From NCBI GenBank assembly GCA_944346655.1, contig CALVMP010000003.1, positions 1 to 54,714 of the forward strand: a stretch of 54,714 nucleotides of DNA, given 5' to 3'. Source of the stretch: an uncultured Clostridia bacterium (GTDB lineage: Bacteria; Bacillota; Clostridia; Christensenellales; Borkfalkiaceae). This document shows, one piece after another, positions 45,417-52,223 of the stretch (its first letter is position 1; every line of letters begins with the position of its first letter). Position numbers and translations under genes: made by a program. A model generated the notes under the pieces. It did no database searches. It was given only the letters and a program-made list of their open reading frames with translations, and was not told the origin of the DNA.

Positions 45417-46867
45417 TGTAAATTTTCCACAATCTTTTTTATTATCGTATTGTCATTGTAACTGTGTTTTATACCCATGATCTCCTGGTAGGTTTCACCC
45501 CCCTTGCCCGCGACAAGCAAAATATCAGATTTATTTAACAATTTTATTGCGTATTCCGTTGCCATTTCCCTGTCGCTCATGGTAACATATGGAGTACCGA
45601 CCTTTCGGATGCCGGGCTCTATCATGCTTATGATGTCATAGGCGTCCTCATAGCGCGGATTATCCGAAGTGACTATCAAAAAATCGGCGTTCCGCGCGGC
45701 TGCCTCTCCCATGAGGGGGCGCTTTGTCGAGTCCCGGTTGCCGCCGCAGCCGAAAAGACAATAGAGCTTGCCCTCGCACAGCTTTTTAAGTCCCGAAAGC
45801 GACTTTGCAAGCCCGTCGGGAGTATGGGCAAAATCGACAAAAATTATCCCGCCGTTATATTCCGCCACCCGTTCGAGGCGCCCGTTTACACCCTTAAGCG
45901 AAGCAAGCCCCCTCGCTATCGCGTCGAGAGGAATGCCTAGCGCGCGGGCGCATGTTGCCGCGGCGAGGGCGTTGTACACGTTGTGAATGGCAGGCAGGTT
46001 TATGGTTATGTCGTAGAGTTCGTCGCTGATATTTATTACGAAGGACGAACCGGCAATGCTCTCGCTCAAATCTATGGCAAAGGTGTCGGCGGGATTATCG
46101 AGCCCGTAGCTGAGTACGTTTTTGCATGCGGAAAAGAGTTCCGCACCCAGTTCGTCATCCGAATTGACGACGGCAAGGGCACATCTCTCTTCCTCAAACA
46201 ATTTTTTCTTCGCCGCGGCGTAACTTTGCATATTGCCGAAAAAATCGAGGTGGTCCTGCGTGAGGTTGGTGAAGATTGCAGCTTCAAACTTTATTCCGTC
46301 CACCTTGCCGAGCGCGAGGGCATGCGCAGAAACCTCCATAAACACATACTCCACGCCGCTCTTTACCATATCCGCAAACAGCGAATGCAAAAATATCGGG
46401 TCGGGCGTGGTTAGCTCGGGGCTTATGAATTTATCGCCGTAGGATATGCCCAAGGTACCTATTACGGCACAATTAATCCCGTTGCTTTCAAATATAGCTT
46501 TGAGCATGTGAGTTGTGGTCGTTTTGCCATTAGTGCCGGTAACACCCACTATCTTAAGCTTTTTATCGGCATAGCCGTAAAAGGCTCGGGCGAGAGGCGC
46601 CATTGCCGCCCTGCCGTCTTTTACTATTATCTGCGGCAGGTCTACAGGCAACCTCTTCTGGCAAATGAGGGCGGACGCCCCCTTCCTGTAAGCCTCCTCC
46701 GCACAGTCATGAGAATCTACCGCGCCGCCTGTATAGCATACGAACAGATCACCCCTCTGCACTGTGCGGCTGTCCGCGCTGATTCCCCCGATTTCTGCTT
46801 CCGTACCGCCGACGGATTGTATGTATTCGATATCGGCTATAAGTTGACTGAGTTTCATTTCCTTCAC
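45413..46867 (-). CDS. murE: UDP-MurNAc-tripeptide synthetase MurE (meso-DAP type)
   Basis: Adds the third stem-peptide residue. The ATP site VGVTGTNGKTTTTHMLKAIF is at about 112; ELTTPDPIFLHSLFADM, FTNLTQDHLDFFGNM and FVDFAHTPDGLAKSL are conserved. The specificity motif is DNPR in VTSDNPRYEDAYDII (about 399-402), the form seen in enzymes that use meso-diaminopimelate rather than lysine. The organism should therefore make meso-DAP. The 484 residues are typical. Start and end overlap the PBP and mraY genes by 4 bases each. Confidence 0.97.
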   Translation of the reverse strand: MKEMKLSQLIADIEYIQSVGGTEAEIGGISADSRTVQRGDLFVCYTGGAVDSHDCAEEAYRKGASALICQKRLPVDLPQIIVKDGRAAMAPLARAFYGYADKKLKIVGVTGTNGKTTTTHMLKAIFESNGINCAVIGTLGISYGDKFISPELTTPDPIFLHSLFADMVKSGVEYVFMEVSAHALALGKVDGIKFEAAIFTNLTQDHLDFFGNMQSYAAAKKKLFEEERCALAVVNSDDELGAELFSACKNVLSYGLDNPADTFAIDLSESIAGSSFVINISDELYDITINLPAIHNVYNALAAATCARALGIPLDAIARGLASLKGVNGRLERVAEYNGGIIFVDFAHTPDGLAKSLSGLKKLCEGKLYCLFGCGGNRDSTKRPLMGEAAARNADFLIVTSDNPRYEDAYDIISMIEPGIRKVGTPYVTMSDREMATEYAIKLLNKSDILLVAGKGGETYQEIMGIKHSYNDNTIIKKIVENLQ

Positions 46868-48552
46868 CCGAAAGGTTTAATATTTTTTATGGCGATTATA
46901 TCTTCGAAAATCTTTTTGGCGACGGGCGCCGCGACGGTACTGCCGTAGTATGCGCCCTGCGGTTCGTCGACTATAATAAGGGCGAGGTAGCGCGGCTCGT
47001 TTGCGGGGAAGAATCCCACAAAGGACGACACATACTTGCCGGCCGCAACGGCTCCGTTTTCATATTTCTGCGCAGTTCCCGTCTTGCCCGCAACGCGGTA
47101 TCCCTCTATATATGCGTGCTTGCCGCTGCCCTCGGTGACTACGCCTTCGAGCATTGCGCAAAGCAGGGCAGACGCCTCTTCGCTTATCGCCCTGTTTTTC
47201 AAAACCGGTTCGTTTTCCTCAACTTTTCCGGAGGAGGATACGCTTTTCAGCAGTCTCGGAACATAGTAATTTCCGCCGTTGACGGCGCACGCCACGGCGC
47301 ACGCGAGCTGCAATCCTGTTACGGCGACGGTCTGACCGAAACCTATTCTCGCAAGATCGCAATCCCTGACGAGCGACTGCGGAACAAGCATTCCGAGCGC
47401 CTCGCCCGCGAAGTCGATGCCCGTGACGTTGCCAAGACCGAATGCCGACAGATAGCTGTAAAAGGTATCCGTTCCGAGCGCGAGGGCGATATCGGTAAAG
47501 CAGGGGTTGCAGCTGTTGTTGAGAGCATCGGCGAGAGTCTGGTTTGAGTGCTTTCCGTTGGCATGGTTTGACCAGCACTTAATAGTTGTTCCGTCCACGG
47601 TCCGCGTGCGGCTGCCGTTAAATATATAACTCGGCGAAAACACGCTCTTGTTGCCGTTCAGATATTCCTGAAGATCGGCGGCAGCCGTGAGCACCTTAAA
47701 AGTTGACCCTGGCTCGTAAATGTCGCAGACAATGCTGTTGCGGGACAGGGCGTTGAGCGTCTGCCCGTCCTCCCTAGGCACATCATTGAGATCATACGAA
47801 GGATAGTTGACCATGGCGAGCACGTCGAAGTTTGACGGGTCGAGCACAATGCAGGAAACAGCCTTGGCGTTTGCGGACGAATATACCTCCCTCATCGCCT
47901 CCTCTGCGGCAAGCTGAATCTCTATGTCGATGGTGAGCGCTATATCGTCGCCGTCGACGGCGCTTTGATAGACTATCCCCGCATTATCCCTTTCGTTGCC
48001 GACGATGTCGGCGGCATACATTATCTGCCCGTCGGTCCCGCCCATTATATTGTCGTAAATCTTTTCAATGCCCGAGAGCCCCAGACCGTCCGTCGAGGTA
48101 AACCCGAGCACCTGGCAAAGCACGTCGGAATAAGGATAGACCCGCGTATTGTCGCGGGAATAGTACACTCCAGCGATATCGAGGGCGACAAGATCGTCTA
48201 TAATCTGACTGCTTACCTGCCTTGCGACGGTTACCTCGGACACATTGCCCGAAGATAACTTTTCATACAGAGTTTCCTCGCCAAGGGAGAAGAGCGCGGC
48301 GAGCCGGTTCGCGGCATACTCCTTATCTTCAAGAGCGTTCGGGCGTACGAACACGCTGTATGTTGTCAGGTTTCCCGCAAGCAACGTGCCGTTGCGGTCA
48401 TAAATTTTTCCGCGGGCGGCAACGACGGGGATTTCCCTGTTCCACTGGTCGGCAGCCTTCATCACAAGTTCATTTCCCCAGATAATCTGGATATAAAAAA
48501 ACCTGGCGAGAATTATGAAAAAAATAAAGGTTATTGCCAGTACTACCGACAA
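46864..48552 (-). CDS. ftsI: Septal class B penicillin-binding protein (FtsI/PBP2B/SpoVD-like)
   Basis: Transpeptidase partner of FtsW. A membrane helix at the start (VVLAITFIFFIILARFFYI) leads to the pedestal domain (AARGKIYDRNGTLLAGNL) and the transpeptidase domain with EPGSTFKVLTAA (SxxK, about 282), NNSCNPCF (SxN, about 345) and AGKTGTAQ (about 490). No PASTA domains follow, so it is closer to FtsI than to SpoVD-type proteins. The listed start is a TTG at 48552 with GAGG only 3 bases away. The frame stays open upstream to 48609 with a basic stretch (IKLKNSLLSLTVLQKRLL), and GAGGTG lies 7 bases before an ATC at 48603. That ATC could be the true, non-AUG start and would give a normal cytoplasmic N terminus. 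Confidence 0.94.
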   Translation of the reverse strand: MSVVLAITFIFFIILARFFYIQIIWGNELVMKAADQWNREIPVVAARGKIYDRNGTLLAGNLTTYSVFVRPNALEDKEYAANRLAALFSLGEETLYEKLSSGNVSEVTVARQVSSQIIDDLVALDIAGVYYSRDNTRVYPYSDVLCQVLGFTSTDGLGLSGIEKIYDNIMGGTDGQIMYAADIVGNERDNAGIVYQSAVDGDDIALTIDIEIQLAAEEAMREVYSSANAKAVSCIVLDPSNFDVLAMVNYPSYDLNDVPREDGQTLNALSRNSIVCDIYEPGSTFKVLTAAADLQEYLNGNKSVFSPSYIFNGSRTRTVDGTTIKCWSNHANGKHSNQTLADALNNSCNPCFTDIALALGTDTFYSYLSAFGLGNVTGIDFAGEALGMLVPQSLVRDCDLARIGFGQTVAVTGLQLACAVACAVNGGNYYVPRLLKSVSSSGKVEENEPVLKNRAISEEASALLCAMLEGVVTEGSGKHAYIEGYRVAGKTGTAQKYENGAVAAGKYVSSFVGFFPANEPRYLALIIVDEPQGAYYGSTVAAPVAKKIFEDIIAIKNIKPFG

Positions 48553-48614
48553 TAACCTCTTTTGTAAAACTGTTAGGGAAAGTAATGAATTTTTAAGTTT
48601 GATTTTATTTCACC

Positions 48615-49337
48615 TCATGAAAGGATGAGACCGTGGCTCTGGGCAAAGAGCGCTATATTTTCGGCGCTCGTAGCCGCATCGATGCGGGCGGTGACTTCCT
48701 GAAGAGTCTGACGCGCTATTGCGACGTTGCCTTCGATTACGGCAAGTTCACTGTTGAGCCCCGCGATTACAGCCGAGTTGACTATGACGAGAATGAACAG
48801 CGCGACAACTACGCTTATGAAGGTGGCGATTATCACCTTTTCGCGCTTGCCGAGCACATGAGCAGACTCGCTCTCCTCGGCAGCCTTGGGCTTTGAATAG
48901 CCGCTCTCCGTGCGCGTCCTGTACTGAATGGTCGTCATTGTGGGGCGGAGGTCTTCGTCCTCTTCTTCCTCCACGACGACTGGCGCCTTTGCGGGAGCTT
49001 CGACCGCCCCGGCAACCACTTCCTGACGGCGCATGTTTACAGGGCTGTCGGCGCGGAATATATCCGAGTCGGCACGCGCATTCTGCACGAGATAGGGTTG
49101 CGAGGGCGCAGCCGTGCGAACGGACTCTGCAACGGGCGCGGAGGCGGGCTGCGATACAGCGGGCTCCGCAGGTTTTTCGGGCGCAATTACCCCGCTCCTT
49201 ACTTGCCTTAAGGTCAACTCGGGATTGATCAGCCTCTTATAGTTTTCGCTGATCTGAGAGTTGTGAAGCTCATCGGCTGACATCTCTTGCTGCTTTTGTA
49301 AGGGTTCTCTTTCAAGTACGGGGGTTGCGACTGCCAT
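48615..49337 (-). CDS. FtsL-like septum protein with long disordered cytoplasmic N terminus
   Basis: 240 residues: about 165 cytoplasmic residues rich in Pro, Ala, Glu and Val, with an acidic run EEEEDEDLRP. One membrane helix follows (VIIATFISVVVALFILVIVN, about 168-190), then a short extracytoplasmic coiled coil (ELAVIEGNVAIARQTLQEV) ending SHGLILS. Position between rsmH and the septal PBP and this topology are those of FtsL, which bridges DivIB/FtsQ and FtsW-FtsI. Classical FtsL has about 100-120 residues, so the N-terminal extension is the odd part. AGGAG precedes the ATG. Sequence similarity of FtsL is always low, so the call is contextual. Confidence 0.75.
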   Translation of the reverse strand: MAVATPVLEREPLQKQQEMSADELHNSQISENYKRLINPELTLRQVRSGVIAPEKPAEPAVSQPASAPVAESVRTAAPSQPYLVQNARADSDIFRADSPVNMRRQEVVAGAVEAPAKAPVVVEEEEDEDLRPTMTTIQYRTRTESGYSKPKAAEESESAHVLGKREKVIIATFISVVVALFILVIVNSAVIAGLNSELAVIEGNVAIARQTLQEVTARIDAATSAENIALFAQSHGLILS

Positions 49338-49367
49338 TTTCTTCTACTCCTTATCGCATAAATAATT

Positions 49368-50309
49368 TTAAATCCGTCGCGCTATCCTCAGCTTTGCACT
49401 CTTGGAACGCGAATTGATTGCCATCTCTTTTACGGTGGCTGTTATGGGTTTTTTTGTAATGATTTCAATCTCCTTTTTTTTGCCGCATACGCAAACGGGA
49501 AGCGTTTTTGGGCAAATGCAGTCGGTTTCGAGGAAGTTAAAAGCCTGCTTTACTATTCTGTCCTCCAAAGAATGAAAGGTAAGTATCGCAATTCTTCCGC
49601 CGCTTCTCAGCCTTCGGGTAAGACCGAGAACGCAGTCGTACAATCCGTCGAGTTCGCCGTTTACCGCTATGCGTACAGCCTGAAAGCTCTTGCGGGCGGC
49701 TGGACCGTTCTGCTGAAATTTTTTAGGTATGCTGCTTTCTATAATATCCACGAAGTCGCCGCAGGTGACAACGGGTTTTTTTGTCCGTCTTTCGACAACG
49801 TTCGCGGCTATCTGCGAGGCAAATTTTTCCTCGCCGTAGATACGGAGAATTTTTGCTATTTCCTCTTTGGAATAGCTGTTGAGGATAACTTCTGCCGTCA
49901 GCGGGTTACTGCGGTCCATCCTCATATCGAGCGGGGCGTCCTTTTTCATATAGGCGAACCCCCTCTCCTCAGTGTCGAGCTGGTGACTGGATACCCCGAA
50001 GTCGAGAAGTATTCCGTCTAATTTATCTATGCCCGCCAGGGAGAAAACTTTTTCGTAATCTTTGTAGTTGGATTTGTAAATTTCAAAGCGACCTTTGAAG
50101 GGCGAAAGCTTTGAAGTTGCCGCCTCTATCGCCTCGTCGTCGAGGTCGGTTGCAATCAGCCTTCCGTCGGGAGACGACCTTTTTAAAATCTCGTATGAAT
50201 GATTGCCGCCGCCGACAGTACCGTCGAAGTATATCCCTCCGCTCCGGATGTCTAACCCCTCCATGCATTCTTCGAGCATTACGGGGATGTGGGAAAAGCC
50301 TTCCATCAT
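49368..50309 (-). CDS. rsmH: 16S rRNA (cytosine1402-N4)-methyltransferase RsmH
   Basis: SAM-dependent methylation of C1402 in the ribosomal P site. HIPVMLEECMEGLDIRSGG, YFDGTVGGGNHSYEIL, DGILLDFGVSSHQLDTEERG, the RMDRSNPLTAEVILNSYS segment and ILTFHSLEDRIVKQAF are RsmH signatures. The 313 residues are normal. It starts with two ATG codons (50309, 50306) overlapping the mraZ stop and is the second gene of the division cluster. Confidence 0.97.
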   Translation of the reverse strand: MMEGFSHIPVMLEECMEGLDIRSGGIYFDGTVGGGNHSYEILKRSSPDGRLIATDLDDEAIEAATSKLSPFKGRFEIYKSNYKDYEKVFSLAGIDKLDGILLDFGVSSHQLDTEERGFAYMKKDAPLDMRMDRSNPLTAEVILNSYSKEEIAKILRIYGEEKFASQIAANVVERRTKKPVVTCGDFVDIIESSIPKKFQQNGPAARKSFQAVRIAVNGELDGLYDCVLGLTRRLRSGGRIAILTFHSLEDRIVKQAFNFLETDCICPKTLPVCVCGKKKEIEIITKKPITATVKEMAINSRSKSAKLRIARRI

Positions 50310-50743
50310 ATATCGAGTTGGGAGAAGCCTTCGTCGAAATTATTTTCGGCTTCGGCGATAATCCCGTCGTAAATTTTCTTGTTCCAGATTTCCAGACGGT
50401 TGACCATACCGCAGATGACCAAATCCTTATCATCCTTTTCGATGAGGGCGTGGCGCCTGAATTCAGCGCTTAAGACTATTCGCCCCTGATTATCTTCCTC
50501 CACCTGCACGCAGGTTCTGGAAAACATTCTCACTCTGTTCTGCGCCTGAATATCCGAAATTTTTGTTGCGCCAAGCTGTTCGAGGATCTGCTCCATCTTC
50601 TCCTTGGTGTAAACAGTAATGCTGTGATTGGGACCGTAGGCAAAATAAAACCCTTCGCCCAACCCTTTTCTGAGTTTGGCAGGAATTCTTATTCGGTTTT
50701 TAGCGTCCAGCTGGTGGACGTATTCACCCGTAAAGTAAGTCAT
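50306..50743 (-). CDS. mraZ: Transcriptional regulator MraZ
   Basis: AbrB/SpoVT-fold DNA-binding protein that controls the division and cell wall cluster. Two MraZ repeats are visible: YVHQLDAKNRIRIPAKLRKG near the N terminus and VQVEEDNQGRIVLSAEFRRH in the second half. The 145 residues are typical. It is the first gene of the cluster and has GTGGT direct repeats 10 bp apart over its own promoter, as expected for autoregulation by MraZ. Confidence 0.96.
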   Translation of the reverse strand: MTYFTGEYVHQLDAKNRIRIPAKLRKGLGEGFYFAYGPNHSITVYTKEKMEQILEQLGATKISDIQAQNRVRMFSRTCVQVEEDNQGRIVLSAEFRRHALIEKDDKDLVICGMVNRLEIWNKKIYDGIIAEAENNFDEGFSQLDI

Positions 50744-50772
50744 GCCCGGTACCTTTAAACTTAAGTAATTCT

Positions 50773-50801
50773 ATAATAGCATAGGTTTTGACCACTGTCA
50801 A
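50773..50801 (-). promoter_or_regulatory. Promoter of the division cluster (mraZ)
   Basis: Minus strand: TTGACA (50796-50801), 17-bp spacer, TATTAT (50773-50778) preceded by TGC (extended -10). A/T tracts at 50812-50860 could act as an UP element. Confidence 0.8.
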
Positions 50802-50805
50802 CCAC
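50791..50805 (-). promoter_or_regulatory. Candidate MraZ-binding repeats
   Basis: GTGGT at 50801-50805 and again at 50791-50795 (minus strand), 10 bp apart and flanking the -35 box. MraZ proteins bind short G-rich direct repeats spaced one helical turn apart at this place. Confidence 0.55.
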
Positions 50806-50864
50806 CATTGGCAAATTTTTTAAAAAAATTTTAAATTTTCATTTTCACAAAAAAGTTAACATTT

Positions 50865-51614
50865 TTAAATTGTGCCAGATTTACCCACCAATAACCTGAA
50901 TACTTTTTCATTTTTTTGAAAATCGCCTCCCAAAAAGGCGATTTTTCGTTTTCTAAAACCAAAAGTCGGTTCAGTGGACAAAAGTAGTTTAAGGTGGTCA
51001 GCCGTCCCTAAAATTCCATCAAAAACGGGACACAAATAAAAATTTTTTATCTGTTCCTCAGCAAACACATAGTGGGTGCAGCCAAGGACGACGCTTCCGG
51101 GACTGCATGCAGGCAGTTGGGCGGCGATATCAATGTCGGGATAGCTGAATATGTTGTCCTCTATATACGACGCCAAAAAGGGCGGAGCGACCACTTCCAC
51201 CCTCCCCTGCCCGTACAGACGGCACAGACGGGCGAAAGACGGGCTGTTTGCCGTTGCCGGAGTAGCCAACACGAGACATTTTCCAGCCACCTTTATCCCC
51301 TGCCGCACGGCGGGTTGAATGCCGACTATGGGGAAGGTATATTTCTTGCGCAAATCGTCGATGCACACCGCCGTAGCCGTATTGCAGGCGACTATCGCCG
51401 AGGCGGGATCAAACGTTGCAATCCGTTCAAATACGGCAAATACATTCTCCCTTATCCTTTCGGGCGGCAGCGAGCCGTAGGGAACGTTAAAATTATCGGC
51501 AAAGTATATAAAATCAGTGTGCGGACACATGCGCGCGCACGCGACGAGAAGGTTTATCCCTCCAATGCCGCTGTCGAATATGCACACCGGTCGGAAAAAT
51601 TGGGTACAGCACAT
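50865..51614 (-). CDS. murI: Glutamate racemase
   Basis: Cofactor-independent racemase giving D-glutamate for MurD. CIFDSGIGGINLLV and NVPYGSLPPERIRENV are typical. The two catalytic cysteines are in VACNTATAVC (about 77) and VVLGCTHYVF (about 178). The 249 residues are slightly short, but the C-terminal IAFLGGDFQKNEKVF corresponds to the usual TGD segment. No Shine-Dalgarno is visible before the ATG at 51614. The gene is divergent from rpsT and upstream of the mraZ promoter on the same strand, with no clear terminator between. Confidence 0.93.
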   Translation of the reverse strand: MCCTQFFRPVCIFDSGIGGINLLVACARMCPHTDFIYFADNFNVPYGSLPPERIRENVFAVFERIATFDPASAIVACNTATAVCIDDLRKKYTFPIVGIQPAVRQGIKVAGKCLVLATPATANSPSFARLCRLYGQGRVEVVAPPFLASYIEDNIFSYPDIDIAAQLPACSPGSVVLGCTHYVFAEEQIKNFYLCPVFDGILGTADHLKLLLSTEPTFGFRKRKIAFLGGDFQKNEKVFRLLVGKSGTI

Positions 51615-51678
51615 ATTTTATTAATATTAAAAAGGCAAAAAATATATTAAAAAAAGTTGCAAAAGCGCCTAAAAACAG

Positions 51679-51707
51679 TTTACAAGAGTGTAAATTTATG
51701 ATAAAAT
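51679..51707 (+). promoter_or_regulatory. Promoter of rpsT
   Basis: TTTACA (51679-51684), 17-bp spacer, TAAAAT (51702-51707) preceded by TGA (extended -10). Confidence 0.7.
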
Positions 51708-51754
51708 CATTGACGTTTAAGAAGAATTACATTTGCCAAAAGGAGAGACTAAAC

Positions 51755-52018
51755 GTGCCTAATATTAAATCTGCAAAGAAGCGTACATTGATAATCGAGA
51801 AGAAAACCGCGCAGAACAAGATGATCAAGTCCGAAGTAAGGACCGAGATCAAGAAGTTCCTTGCAGCGGTCAACTCGGGCGATAAGGAGACTGCAACCTC
51901 CATGTTCCCCGGCGTTTGCTCGCTTATCGACAGCGCGGTAAGCAAGGGCGTCTATAAAAAGAACACGGCAGCAAACAAGAAGTCGGGTCTTGCAAAGAAG
52001 CTCAACGCAATGGCGTAA
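51755..52018 (+). CDS. rpsT: 30S ribosomal protein S20
   Basis: Basic all-helical protein of the small subunit body that binds 16S rRNA. PNIKSAKKRTLIIEKKTAQN, KSEVRTEIKKFLAAVNSGD and KKNTAANKKSGLAKKLNAMA are S20 signatures. I start at the GTG at 51755, which has AGGAG 9 bases upstream and gives the family N terminus (M)PNIKSAKKR with 87 residues; an upstream in-frame ATG at 51698 lies inside the promoter. Monocistronic between its own promoter and terminator. GTG starts are common for S20 genes. Confidence 0.96.
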   Translation: MPNIKSAKKRTLIIEKKTAQNKMIKSEVRTEIKKFLAAVNSGDKETATSMFPGVCSLIDSAVSKGVYKKNTAANKKSGLAKKLNAMA

Positions 52019-52037
52019 ATTTCATAAATCATAAAAA

Positions 52038-52061
52038 AAGGCGGACGGTTTCGTCCGCCTT
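52038..52061 (+). terminator. Terminator of rpsT
   Basis: AAGGCGGACG-GTTT-CGTCCGCCTT, 10-bp perfect stem followed by AATTACG, 19 bases past the stop. Confidence 0.8.
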
Positions 52062-52127
52062 AATTACGTGTAAAAAAGGCGCTGCCGGCTTTTCAATACA
52101 TTAACCACCCCCCTCTCCCATTTGACA

Positions 52128-52156
52128 TTGACAAACCGCAGCGAAAGCGATATAAT
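52128..52156 (+). promoter_or_regulatory. Consensus promoter of the GNAT-domain gene
   Basis: TTGACA (52128-52133), 17-bp spacer, TATAAT (52151-52156). A second TTGACA overlaps just upstream (52122-52127). Confidence 0.85.
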
Positions 52157-52223
52157 GGAATACGTTACCGAAACGACTTGCAGCAACAAAAAATAATTGC
52201 ACAAAAAAACGAAGGAGAAAACC

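Noticed and set aside
50919..50946. Terminator-like hairpin AAAATCGCC...GGCGATTTT near the murI end
   Set aside because: It lies within the murI coding region, which continues with a family-typical C terminus (GGDFQKNEKVF), and no T-run follows on the murI strand.
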